9,104 nt of DNA from Acidobacteriota bacterium. GTDB lineage: Bacteria > Acidobacteriota > UBA890 > WLXD01. The stretch spans positions 1 to 9,104 of the forward strand of contig JACZXM010000081.1 in NCBI GenBank assembly GCA_022571615.1, written 5' to 3'. Both the position numbers and the translations under genes were made by a program. The notes below the pieces were generated by a model. The model did no database searches and had not been told where the DNA came from. It saw nothing but the letters and a program-made list of their open reading frames with translations. This document shows, piece by piece, positions 1-9,104 of this stretch (positions are counted from its first letter, which is position 1; each line of letters starts with the position of its first letter).

Positions 1-2
1 AG

Positions 3-1286
3 GTGCGGCCCCTTGAGATCATCAGGGAAAACGGCGCCGTGTCCGCCCTGAAAGTGCTGGACCTGGTGAACAATGAAGAGGTTGATCTGCCCTGTGACTG
101 GGTGGTGGAAGCGGTGGGCCAGTCCAAGTTCAGCGACCCGTTGCCGCCTGCCGTGGAGCAGAATGATCAGGGGTACATTGTCATCGATGAAGCCACCTGC
201 CGGACAGGCAACGCCAAAGTTTATGCCGGTGGCGATTGCATCAATGGCGGCAAGGAGGTCGTGAACGGGGCAGCAGACGGCCGCATCGCCGCCTTCGAGG
301 CCCTCGAGACTCGCCTCGGAGCCCTGCCCGGCGTGCTGGCGGTAGGGGGAGCGTTCGGCAGCCCCTTCGGTAGCGCCTACGCATACACTCGGATACAGAT
401 GCACGATCGGCCAGAGCCGCCGCCGGGAGAGGGCGCCTCGGCGCTAACGCGCTTGATCACCCCGGGCTACCTCGATGCCCTCGGGGTCGAGGTGATCGAA
501 GGACGTGGCTTGACGGTGAACGACACGTTCGATTCTGCGCCCGTGGTGCTGGTGAGCCGGGAGTTTGCTCGCCGCCACTACCCCGACGGCGATGTCCTGG
601 GCAAGCAGATAACGCCGGGCCTGAGCTTCGCTTTCAACGGGACCCCAGCGCGCACGATCGTCGGGATCGTCGATGATGTTCGCTCGCTCGTACTCACCGA
701 GGATCCGGCCCCCGAAGTGTACGTGCCGCAGGCTCAGTTCGGCTCCAACTACCTGACCTTCCTGGTGCGAGGCGCCCAGCCGCAGGTGGCACTGGCCGGG
801 GCCGTTCGCGACACCGTGCGCGAGCTGCTGCCCGACGTGCCGCTGCAGCAAGTGCGGCCGCTTGCCCGGGTAGTCGCCAATGCGCAGGGTCCGGCGCGCT
901 TCTACCTACAGTTGCTCAGCGGCTTTGCCGCCCTGGCGGTCGGGCTGGCCGGCGTCGGCCTCTACGGTGGAGTGGCGTATGTCGTGGCGCACCGCCACCA
1001 TGAGATCGCCATCCGCATGGCACTCGGGGCGCGCCCCCAGGGTGTGGTGGCGATGGTCCTGCGGCAGGGCGCGCGACCCATGCTGGCCGGCGTCGCGCTG
1101 GGGCTGATCGGAGCGTGGGCAGCGGCGCGGCTGATCGGGTCGCTGCTCTACGAAGTGAGCCCGTACGATCCCTTCGGCTGGATCGCCGCAACCGCCATGG
1201 TGGTGGCCATCGGCGTGGCCGCGAGCGCAGTGCCGGCGCTACGCGCCAGCCACATCTCGCCCGCCAAGGCGCTTCAGGGGGAGTGA
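3..1286 (+). CDS. Chimeric ORF, 5'-incomplete: GltD/PreT-type oxidoreductase C-terminus joined to ADOP-type permease C-terminal half
   Basis: The frame is open to the left edge, so the GTG at nt 3 is probably internal. Residues 1-98 look like the end of a GltD/PreT-type FAD/NAD(P) oxidoreductase: WVVEAVGQ (33-40), then YAGGDCINGGKEVVNGAADG (74-93), the usual C-terminal FAD-contact segment. From about residue 100 the protein is instead the second half of a MacB/FtsX-like permease of the large duplicated (ADOP) type: a periplasmic domain (about 105-295, with ITPGYLDALGVEVIEGRGL), then likely membrane segments at about 301-328, 358-383 and 391-414, the loop motif HEIAIRMALGA (333-343) and a normal family C-terminus. 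The permease lacks its first FtsX half, and the oxidoreductase lacks its normal end. No natural protein of this architecture is known to me. A deletion or recombination scar, or an assembly chimera, is likelier than a functional fusion. The family calls are firm; function of the joined product is doubtful. Confidence 0.75.
   Translation: MRPLEIIRENGAVSALKVLDLVNNEEVDLPCDWVVEAVGQSKFSDPLPPAVEQNDQGYIVIDEATCRTGNAKVYAGGDCINGGKEVVNGAADGRIAAFEALETRLGALPGVLAVGGAFGSPFGSAYAYTRIQMHDRPEPPPGEGASALTRLITPGYLDALGVEVIEGRGLTVNDTFDSAPVVLVSREFARRHYPDGDVLGKQITPGLSFAFNGTPARTIVGIVDDVRSLVLTEDPAPEVYVPQAQFGSNYLTFLVRGAQPQVALAGAVRDTVRELLPDVPLQQVRPLARVVANAQGPARFYLQLLSGFAALAVGLAGVGLYGGVAYVVAHRHHEIAIRMALGARPQGVVAMVLRQGARPMLAGVALGLIGAWAAARLIGSLLYEVSPYDPFGWIAATAMVVAIGVAASAVPALRASHISPAKALQGE
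285..312 (+). other. Probable recombination or assembly junction
   Basis: The protein changes from oxidoreductase (ending about GRIAAFEA) to permease (from about LETRLGALPGV) within this stretch while the frame stays open. Hand-counted GC is about 59% in nt 1-240 and about 68% in nt 301-540. AT-ending codons such as GAA, AAT, GAT and GTT are more frequent before the junction. The exact base cannot be placed without homologues. The local sequence repeats a CTCGAG/TTCGAGG-like motif, which could have served as microhomology, but that is a guess. Confidence 0.6.
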
Positions 1287-1369
1287 CGGGCGAACAGACG
1301 CAGCACTCCCGCGTTCCTGATCGCGGCGACGGGCGATGGCCCCCGGGGGCGGAATCGGGCTCGGCGGGA

Positions 1370-1594
1370 CTACTCCCCCGTCCCGGCCCGCAGGGTCGCG
1401 AGCGGATCGACGCGGGTTGCCCTGAGGGCCGGCACGCCGCAACCGAGCAACGCCGCAGCCGCAAGGAGTCCCCCGGCTCCGACGAACGCAATGGGGTCCG
1501 TCGGGACGACCTCGAAGAGCATGCTGCCCAGGAAGCGAGTGACGGCGATCGACAGGGCCGTGCCGACAGCGACGCCAGCCAGGACCGGTGACAT
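1370..1594 (-). pseudogene. N-terminally truncated ADOP-type permease remnant
   Basis: On the minus strand, 74 codons encode the last membrane segments and tail of a MacB/FtsX-like permease: PVLAGVAVGTALSIAVTRF, then SMLFEVVPTDP, and a final VPALRATRVDPLATLRAG before a TAG stop at 1372-1370. It aligns end to end with residues 359-427 of the plus-strand permease at 3-1286, with clear but partial identity, so it is a diverged paralogue and not a recent copy. Intact family members are several hundred residues longer. Reading upstream of the ATG in the same frame (plus-strand 1595-1651) gives an Asp/Arg-rich stretch with no permease character, so the gene appears broken at about nt 1595. The ATG at 1594 is probably an internal Met or a chance codon. 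With only two or three membrane helices and no periplasmic domain it is unlikely to work. Confidence 0.72.
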
Positions 1595-1685
1595 CTCGTC
1601 GTCGTCGATACCAGGCGATCTTCGCCGCGGGTTGTGGGCGAGTGACCCGGGGCTGTCGGCCCGTCGGCCACCGGCGAGCCCGTAC

Positions 1686-1691
1686 TATACT
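1686..1691 (+). promoter_or_regulatory. Possible sigma70-type -10 box of the operon
   Basis: TATACT stands out as AT-rich within very GC-rich DNA and differs from TATAAT at one base. It lies 67 nt upstream of the TTG start of the first hydroxylase gene. The best -35 match at 16 nt spacing (TCGGCC, 1664-1669) shares only three bases with TTGACA, and no TGn extension precedes the box. This is the only promoter-like site seen ahead of the operon. Confidence 0.3.
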
Positions 1692-1745
1692 TGCCGGCCA
1701 CATCCCCGCGCCGGGTCGACCGCGGGACCTCGTAGCACGTCAGCC

Positions 1746-1751
1746 GGAGGA
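1746..1751 (+). promoter_or_regulatory. Shine-Dalgarno site that selects a TTG start
   Basis: GGAGGA lies just upstream of the TTG at 1759, with 8 nt between GGAGG and the start codon. This spacing, and the fact that hydroxylase-like sequence begins right after (KRLEGLDKLTGRELYIDDLP), favour TTG 1759 over the upstream ATG at 1588. Confidence 0.65.
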
Positions 1752-1758
1752 CTCCCCC

Positions 1759-3942
1759 TTGAAGCGTCTCGAAGGCCTAGACAAGCTCACCGGAAGGGAG
1801 CTGTACATCGACGATCTGCCACTGGAGGGACACCTCTGGGGCATGACCGTGCGCTGCCCGATCGCTCGCGGGCGGGTGCGCGAGATCCGCTTCGGTGAAG
1901 GGACCGACTGGTCGCAGTTCGTGATCGTCGATCACCGCGACATTCCGGGACCCAACGAGCTGCGCCTGATCGAGACCGACATGCCCGTGCTGGTGGCAGA
2001 GCACGCCCGCTATTGCCACGAGGCCGTGCTGTTGCTCGCCCACCCTTCGCGCCGGCAGCTGCGCCATGCGGTGCGCGAGGTGCAGGTGCTGATGGATCCG
2101 GAGGAACCGGTCTTCGACTTCACCTGTGCGCCGCGGCCCGAGCAGATCCAGCATGGACAGGACAACGTGCTCGAGCGGCTGCGGATCGTCAAAGGCGATG
2201 TCGAGGCAGCGCTGGCGGCGGCACCCCACGTGATCGAGGGAGTGTACGAGACCGGCGCCCAGGAGCACCTGTATCTGGAGAACAACGGTATGGTCGCCTG
2301 GACCGAGGGCGACACGGTCGTGGTCAAGGGCAGCCTGCAGTGTCCCTACTACGTGCTCAACTCACTCACCTGGGCGCTGGAGCGCGACGACGCCCGGGTG
2401 CGGGTGATCCAGGCCCCGACCGGTGGCGGTTTCGGGGGCAAGGAAGACTACCCCTCGTTGCTGGCGCTGCACGCGGCACTGCTGGCACTCAAGGCCGGGC
2501 GCCCGGTGAAGATGATCTACGACCGCGACGAGGACATGGCCGCGACTCCCAAGCGGCACCCGTCGTGGGTCCGTCACCGCACCGGGGTCGACGAGAGCGG
2601 CAAGCTCCTGGCCCAGGACATCGAGGTGATTCTGGACGGGGGAGCATACGTCACGCTCACCCCGGTGGTGTTGAGCCGAGCGATTATCCACGCTGCCGGT
2701 CCCTATGCTTGCGACAACGTCCGCATCGCCGGCCGGGCGATGCTCACCAACACGGTCCCGTACGGAGCCTTCCGGGGCTTCGGGGCGCCACAGACCCAGT
2801 TCGCCAACGAGCGCCATATGGATGTGATCGCCCATACGCTGGGCATCGAGCCGGCGGAGCTGCGCCGCATCAATCTGCTTCGCGATGGCCAGTCGACCTC
2901 GACCGGGCAGGTCATCGAGGGTGGAACCGACCGCCAGGCAATCCTGCAAACGGCGCTCGAGTCCTCCGAGTACGACGATCGCCGCACCGCCCACACAGCC
3001 TTCAACACCTCGCACCCGTACCTGCGGCGCGGCATCGGGCTGGCGACCTTCTATCACGGGGCCGGGTTCACCGGCAGCGGCGAGGTGTACCTGAAATCCA
3101 AGGTGCGAGTGGCCGGATTGCCCGACGGCAAGATCGAAGTTCAGACCGCCAACACCGAGATCGGCCAGGGCGCGATCACCGTGTTCACCGAGATCGCCGC
3201 CGCGCACCTCGGCCTGCCAACGAACGACGTGCTCGTCGCCGAGCCCGACACCCACCGCGTTCCCAACTCCGGCCCTACCGTCGCGTCGCGTACCGCGATG
3301 GTAGTGGGCCGACTGGTCGAGCGCGCCTGCGATGACCTGCGTGCCAGGCTCGGGGTGGACTCGGGTACCTCCGATGGGGAGCTCCAGCGCGCCATCGTCG
3401 AATGGCACGAGCGCGGCCAGGGCCCCCTCGTGGGGGAGGCACTGTACGAGCCGCCTCCAGGGATCGTCTGGGATGAGAAAAACTATCGCGGCGACGCCTA
3501 TGGCACCTTCGCGTGGGCGGCCTATGTGGCCGAGGTCGAGGTCGATCTGCGCAGCTACACGGCTCGAGTCACCGACTTTGTCGCCGTGCAGGAGATTGGC
3601 AGGGTGCTCAACCCGACGCTCGCTCTGGGCCAGATCCAAGGCGGCGTCGTGCAGGCGATCGGCTGGGCGCTGACCGAGGAATGCCAGCTGCGTGACGGCG
3701 CGATGGCTAACAACCAGCTCACCAACTACATCATCCCGACCGCCGCCGACGTGCCGCCGGTGCGGGTCGTGTTCCTGGAGAATCCCTACCCATACGGCGC
3801 GCGCGGCTGCAAGGGAATCGGTGAGCTACCGATGGATGGCCCCGCCCCGGCCGTGGCCAATGCGATCGCGGAAGCGCTCGGCATCGAGCCCCACGCCATC
3901 CCGCTGACGCCGCCGCGTTTGATGGAGCTGATGACGCCATGA
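1759..3942 (+). CDS. Xanthine dehydrogenase-family molybdenum-binding (large) subunit
   Basis: This 727-residue protein is the Mo-pterin catalytic subunit of a three-subunit hydroxylase (XdhA/CoxL-like large subunit). An a/b hammerhead domain (about 1-115) precedes the Mo-binding domains (about 135-720). Visible motifs are Gln194 in GSLQCPY (likely the Mo-site Gln), GGFGGKE (223-229), GAFRGFGAPQ with Arg339, and GCKGIGE ending in the catalytic base Glu689. Glu229, Arg307 (VLSRAIIHAAGPY) and Phe437 (GAGFTG) match bovine xanthine oxidoreductase Glu802, Arg880 and Phe1009, pointing to a purine-like heterocycle as substrate. The CO dehydrogenase loop AYRCSFR is absent. The start is TTG with a good Shine-Dalgarno sequence; this is slightly short for the family but complete. 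Its stop overlaps the next start as ATGA. The enzyme is probably cytoplasmic, as no signal peptide is seen. Family certain; xanthine or hypoxanthine as exact substrate is inferred. Confidence 0.9.
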   Translation: MKRLEGLDKLTGRELYIDDLPLEGHLWGMTVRCPIARGRVREIRFGEGTDWSQFVIVDHRDIPGPNELRLIETDMPVLVAEHARYCHEAVLLLAHPSRRQLRHAVREVQVLMDPEEPVFDFTCAPRPEQIQHGQDNVLERLRIVKGDVEAALAAAPHVIEGVYETGAQEHLYLENNGMVAWTEGDTVVVKGSLQCPYYVLNSLTWALERDDARVRVIQAPTGGGFGGKEDYPSLLALHAALLALKAGRPVKMIYDRDEDMAATPKRHPSWVRHRTGVDESGKLLAQDIEVILDGGAYVTLTPVVLSRAIIHAAGPYACDNVRIAGRAMLTNTVPYGAFRGFGAPQTQFANERHMDVIAHTLGIEPAELRRINLLRDGQSTSTGQVIEGGTDRQAILQTALESSEYDDRRTAHTAFNTSHPYLRRGIGLATFYHGAGFTGSGEVYLKSKVRVAGLPDGKIEVQTANTEIGQGAITVFTEIAAAHLGLPTNDVLVAEPDTHRVPNSGPTVASRTAMVVGRLVERACDDLRARLGVDSGTSDGELQRAIVEWHERGQGPLVGEALYEPPPGIVWDEKNYRGDAYGTFAWAAYVAEVEVDLRSYTARVTDFVAVQEIGRVLNPTLALGQIQGGVVQAIGWALTEECQLRDGAMANNQLTNYIIPTAADVPPVRVVFLENPYPYGARGCKGIGELPMDGPAPAVANAIAEALGIEPHAIPLTPPRLMELMTP

Positions 3943-4409
3943 GCGACAACCAGCGCATCGAGCTCCGCTTTCAGCTCAACGGCGAGAGCGTGCAGGTGCG
4001 GGTGCATCCCTCCGACCGGCTCCTGGACCTGCTGCGCTATGACCTCGGGTTGCCCGGGACCAAGGAGGGGTGCGGTGAGGGCGAATGTGGCGCCTGCACC
4101 GTGTTGATGGACGGCGTACCGGCGAACTCCTGCCTGATTCCCGCCTATCAAGTGCGCGGGCGAACCATTCTGACGATCGAATCCACCGAGCTTGCCGATG
4201 TAGAGCCGCTGTTGGCGGCCGGTACGACCCAGTGTGGCGCCTGCACGCCGGGGGTGGTGATGACGGCGCGCTGGATTCGCGACCATCCCGAGCTCCTCGA
4301 GCGCTTCGGATCGCGGCAGCTGATGGCCGGCAACCTGTGCCGGTGCACCGGGTACGACGGCATCATCGATGGGTTGTTGGCGCTGGTGGGACAGGACGAG
4401 GAGGCCTGA
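3939..4409 (+). CDS. Xanthine dehydrogenase-family 2Fe-2S (small) subunit
   Basis: This 156-residue protein carries the two [2Fe-2S] clusters that pass electrons from the Mo site to FAD. The plant-type ferredoxin domain (about 5-80) has Cys45, Cys50, Cys53 and Cys65 in GCGEGECGACTV and NSC. The helical domain (about 85-150) has Cys99 and Cys102 in QCGACTPG and Cys134 and Cys136 in GNLCRCTGY. All eight ligands are present, and the length is standard for XdhC/CoxS-like subunits. Ala101 stands where Phe is usual (QCGFCTPG), a minor change. The ATG overlaps the preceding stop by 4 nt, indicating translational coupling, and GGAG at 3924-3927 is an acceptable ribosome-binding site. It should assemble with the proteins encoded immediately before and after it. 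Confidence 0.93.
   Translation: MSDNQRIELRFQLNGESVQVRVHPSDRLLDLLRYDLGLPGTKEGCGEGECGACTVLMDGVPANSCLIPAYQVRGRTILTIESTELADVEPLLAAGTTQCGACTPGVVMTARWIRDHPELLERFGSRQLMAGNLCRCTGYDGIIDGLLALVGQDEEA
4398..4404 (+). promoter_or_regulatory. Shine-Dalgarno site for the FAD subunit
   Basis: GAGGAGG lies inside the last codons of the 2Fe-2S gene, 4 nt before the ATG at 4409. It supports that start against any upstream start in the same frame, which stays open back to 4085 but there only shadows the 2Fe-2S gene. Confidence 0.6.
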
Positions 4410-5248
4410 TGCGCGTCCTGATGCCCGAATCGGTCTCTGAGGCGCTGGCCTTCAAGGCAACGAACCCGGACATCGTTCCGATTGCGGGCGGCACCGACCT
4501 CCTGGTCCAATGGCCGGGCCAGCTCGAGCGTCAGGCCGCGAGCTACCTGGACCTTTCGGGACTCGATGAGCTGCGGACAATCCGTTGGACGCAGGACACC
4601 CTGGAGCTCGGGGCCCTGACCACCTACTGGGACACGCTTTGCCAGCCGCGCGTCGGAGTGGAGCATCCGCTGCTGCACGATGCCGCCCGCCAGGTCGGCG
4701 CCATCCAGATCCAAACGCGCGGCACCTGGGCCGGCAATATCATCAACGCATCGCCGGCCGCCGATGGCGTTCCGGTGCTGATGGCCTACGATGCGACGGT
4801 GGTTTTGGCCTCGGTCGATGGCGAACGGCAGGTGCCGCTGTCGGCGTTCTATCACGGCTACAAACAGCTCGAGGCGCGCCCGCACGAGCTCATCCGCAAG
4901 ATCCTGGTGCCGCGGCGCGAGCACGATGTGCAGTTTTTCGAGAAGGTGGCGCCGCGCCAGGCACAGGCCATCACGGTGGTCGGGGTTACCGTTGCCCACT
5001 CCTCGTGCGGTTGGCGCGTGGTAGCGAGCAGCATGGCACCGACGGTATGCCGATGCCCGCATCTGGAATCGCTGCTGCAGGAGGGCACGCCGGTGAGCTG
5101 CCCGGAGGATCTTCTGGAGCCGCTTCGCGCCGACGTGTCGCCGATCGACGATCTTCGCTCCAGTGCGCACTATCGCGAGCAGGTGATGAGCCGGGTCCTG
5201 TACTTCAACCTTGGCGAAACCTGCCCCGCCTTTCGCTCAACGCGGTAG
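4409..5248 (+). CDS. Xanthine dehydrogenase-family FAD-binding (medium) subunit
   Basis: This 279-residue protein binds FAD and passes electrons from the iron-sulfur clusters to the final acceptor (NAD+, quinone or another carrier). The PCMH-type FAD domain shows PIAGGTDLLV (24-33) and TRGTWAGNIINASPAADG (103-120), the two pyrophosphate and isoalloxazine contact loops. The C-terminal domain (about 170-275) corresponds to the CO-dehydrogenase flavoprotein C-terminal fold, with GVTVA and SSMAPTVCR in place of the more usual alanine-rich version. Length is normal for XdhB/CoxM-like subunits. The start ATG overlaps the preceding stop by one base (TGATG). It is the only FAD subunit visible for the two Mo enzymes of this operon, so it may serve both. 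Confidence 0.9.
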   Translation: MRVLMPESVSEALAFKATNPDIVPIAGGTDLLVQWPGQLERQAASYLDLSGLDELRTIRWTQDTLELGALTTYWDTLCQPRVGVEHPLLHDAARQVGAIQIQTRGTWAGNIINASPAADGVPVLMAYDATVVLASVDGERQVPLSAFYHGYKQLEARPHELIRKILVPRREHDVQFFEKVAPRQAQAITVVGVTVAHSSCGWRVVASSMAPTVCRCPHLESLLQEGTPVSCPEDLLEPLRADVSPIDDLRSSAHYREQVMSRVLYFNLGETCPAFRSTR

Positions 5249-5258
5249 AATCGACTTG

Positions 5259-7968
<2,710 letters not shown>

Positions 7969-7970
<2 letters not shown>

Positions 7971-7973
7971 GAG
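7969..7973 (+). promoter_or_regulatory. Shine-Dalgarno site for ygfK
   Basis: AGGAG overlaps the stop codon of the preceding hydroxylase gene and lies 8 nt before the ATG at 7982, fixing the start of the last gene and showing co-translation within the operon. Confidence 0.6.
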
Positions 7974-7981
7974 TCCTGGCG

Positions 7982-9104
7982 ATGGCCGAGCTGTCCCCGG
8001 TTCCGTTCCCCGACCTGTTGCAACGCATGCGGCGAGAGGTCGGGGCCAGCGGCGCGATCTTCGACCTGCCGATCCGCAAGTGGTTCGTTCCCGGTGAGCT
8101 CGACCTATCGGCAACCCATTTCGGCCGGCGCGCCTCTACCCCGGTCGGTCCTGCCGCCGGCCCCCAGACGCAACTGGCCCAGAACATCGTCCTGTCGTGG
8201 CTTGCCGGCTCCCGCATACTCGAGCTCAAGACGGTGCAGATCAACGATCGGCTCGAGATTCCGCGCCCTTGCATTCATGTGCCCAATGTCGGCTTCAACG
8301 TCGAATGGTCGCAGGAGCTTCGCGTGCGCGAGTCGCTGCTCGAGTATGCCAAGGGGTGCTATCTGATCGAGATCCTCAAGGCTACGCGAGCCTTCGGAGC
8401 TTTCGACGATACGCCGGAGTTTGAACGCGGGATCGACACCATCTACGACATCAGCGTCGGCTACGACCTGGCCGGCATCCGCTCCGAGAAGGTTGCCGCG
8501 TTCCTGCGCGGCATGCGCGAGCCGGAGGAGCTGTTCGAACACCTGCGGGGACAGCTGCACGGCGACCTTGCGGGATTCCGCGACATCGAGTTGCCTGGGT
8601 TGATCTCCGATTGCGTGACGCTCTCGACCTTCCACGGTTGTCCCGCCGATGAGATCGAGTCGATCGCCCGCCATCTCATCCAGGAGCAGCGCCTGCACAC
8701 GATCGTCAAGCTCAACCCGACTCTGCTGGGCTACGAGGCTGTGCGCGAGCTACTGATCGATCGACTCGGCTACTCGCACCTGGAGCTGCGCCGCGACGCC
8801 TTCGAGCACGACCTCCAATACGAGGATGGCCTGGAAATCCTCCGCCGCCTGCGCCCCCTCGCCGAGCGCTACGGCACCAGCATCGGGGCGAAGTTCACCA
8901 ACACGCTCGTAATCGCCAACGACCCGGCGATCTTCCCCACCCAGGCCGACCCCTACATGTACCTGTCGGGCCCACCGCTGCACGTGATCTCGATGACCCT
9001 GATGCAGCGTTTCCGGCAGGACCTGGGCTTCGAGCTTACGGTGTCGTTTTCCGCCGGCATCAACGCGCGCAACTTCGCCACCGCGGTGGCCTGTGGCATG
9101 GTGC
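7982..9104 (+). CDS. ygfK: YgfK-type flavoprotein, N-terminal part (cut by window end)
   Basis: The frame stays open from this ATG to the window edge, giving 374 residues of a protein whose relatives are about 1000 residues. The visible part is the dihydroorotate dehydrogenase-like (PreA-like) barrel of YgfK: PVGPAAGPQTQLAQNIV (from residue 54), ELKTVQINDRLE, LSTFHGCPADEIE with His218 and Cys220, VKLNPTLLGY with Lys243, and AKFTNTLVIAND with Lys304. In known members a GltD-like FAD/NAD(P) domain and iron-sulfur motifs follow; they lie outside the window. YgfK was long annotated as a putative selenate reductase subunit and is a marker of bacterial purine/urate catabolic clusters beside XdhD, YgfM and SsnA. 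The start has a clear Shine-Dalgarno sequence, 11 nt after the preceding gene. Family assignment is strong; its reaction here is inferred to be a reductive or electron-transfer step linked to purine catabolism. Confidence 0.88.
   Translation, partial: MAELSPVPFPDLLQRMRREVGASGAIFDLPIRKWFVPGELDLSATHFGRRASTPVGPAAGPQTQLAQNIVLSWLAGSRILELKTVQINDRLEIPRPCIHVPNVGFNVEWSQELRVRESLLEYAKGCYLIEILKATRAFGAFDDTPEFERGIDTIYDISVGYDLAGIRSEKVAAFLRGMREPEELFEHLRGQLHGDLAGFRDIELPGLISDCVTLSTFHGCPADEIESIARHLIQEQRLHTIVKLNPTLLGYEAVRELLIDRLGYSHLELRRDAFEHDLQYEDGLEILRRLRPLAERYGTSIGAKFTNTLVIANDPAIFPTQADPYMYLSGPPLHVISMTLMQRFRQDLGFELTVSFSAGINARNFATAVACGMV

Larger units (their letters stand above)
1595..1758. other. Intergenic region upstream of the molybdenum hydroxylase operon
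   Basis: No gene is supported here. The frame of the downstream hydroxylase stays open back to nt 1588, but the added 57 residues are Arg-rich, resemble no hydroxylase N-terminus, and span a -10-like box and the Shine-Dalgarno sequence, so this is read as leader DNA. A short GTC run lies at 1598-1606. It ends in the possible promoter and ribosome-binding site listed separately. Confidence 0.5.

Noticed and set aside
3..300. The left-edge oxidoreductase piece as the tail of a second YgfK
   Set aside because: Its GGDCINGGKEVV motif fits GltD/PreT-type proteins better than the C-terminal region of YgfK as I recall it, and no iron-sulfur motif follows.
1339..1385. A 12-bp perfect palindrome (GCCCCCGGGGGC, 1339-1350) and a hairpin CGGGAC/GTCCCG (1365-1370 with 1380-1385) between the convergent permease pieces
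   Set aside because: The palindrome has no loop, the hairpin stem is only 6 bp, and no T-tract follows on either strand. Such sequences are expected by chance at this GC content, so a terminator is not supported.
1588..1758. N-terminal extension of the first Mo subunit from ATG 1588
   Set aside because: The added residues are Arg-rich and unlike the family. They cross a -10-like box and a Shine-Dalgarno site that fits TTG 1759.
2013..3639. Long alternative frames on both strands within the first Mo subunit gene
   Set aside because: These are GC-rich shadows of the real gene, with Arg/Gly/Pro-rich translations and no motifs or ribosome-binding sites.
1759..5248. Carbon monoxide dehydrogenase (CoxMSL)
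   Set aside because: Subunit types match the wider family, but the CO dehydrogenase active-site loop AYRCSFR is absent; the loop reads GAFRGFGAPQ, and purine-type Glu and Arg are present.

Overview
The window is high-GC bacterial DNA. A hand count gives about 68% GC in a coding sample at 301-540. Both ends are cut inside genes. The two permease pieces near the left end resemble the large duplicated MacB/FtsX-type permeases (ADOP family) that are abundant in Acidobacteriota, Gemmatimonadota and similar soil or sediment lineages. The sequence does not fix the taxon.

Left region (1-1758): this part looks rearranged. An open frame entering from the left begins as the C-terminus of a GltD/PreT-type FAD/NAD(P) oxidoreductase. 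Near nt 290-310 it continues without a stop into the C-terminal half of an ADOP-type permease, and base composition changes at about the same place (about 59% GC before, about 68% after). Facing it on the minus strand is a headless remnant of a second, diverged permease C-terminus (1370-1594). About 165 bp then separate this remnant from the next gene and carry a possible promoter.

Right region (1759-9104+): five genes form a tight plus-strand operon, with junctions of -4, -1, +10 and +11 nt. Genes 1-3 encode a three-subunit molybdenum hydroxylase of the xanthine dehydrogenase family, in the order Mo subunit, 2Fe-2S subunit, FAD subunit. Gene 4 encodes a second, distinct molybdenum hydroxylase in which the 2Fe-2S domain is fused to the Mo domain, like E. 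coli XdhD. Gene 5, cut by the window end, is the N-terminal part of YgfK, the flavoprotein formerly annotated as a selenate reductase subunit and found in bacterial purine/urate catabolic clusters.

Both Mo subunits keep the Glu and Arg that bind purine in bovine xanthine oxidoreductase (Glu802, Arg880) and the catalytic Glu (Glu1261). A role in hydroxylating purines or related N-heterocycles therefore fits better than CO or aldehyde oxidation. Only one FAD subunit is present for two Mo enzymes. It may be shared, or the fused enzyme may pass electrons to or from YgfK; this is inference. No tRNA, rRNA, CRISPR array or transposase was seen.
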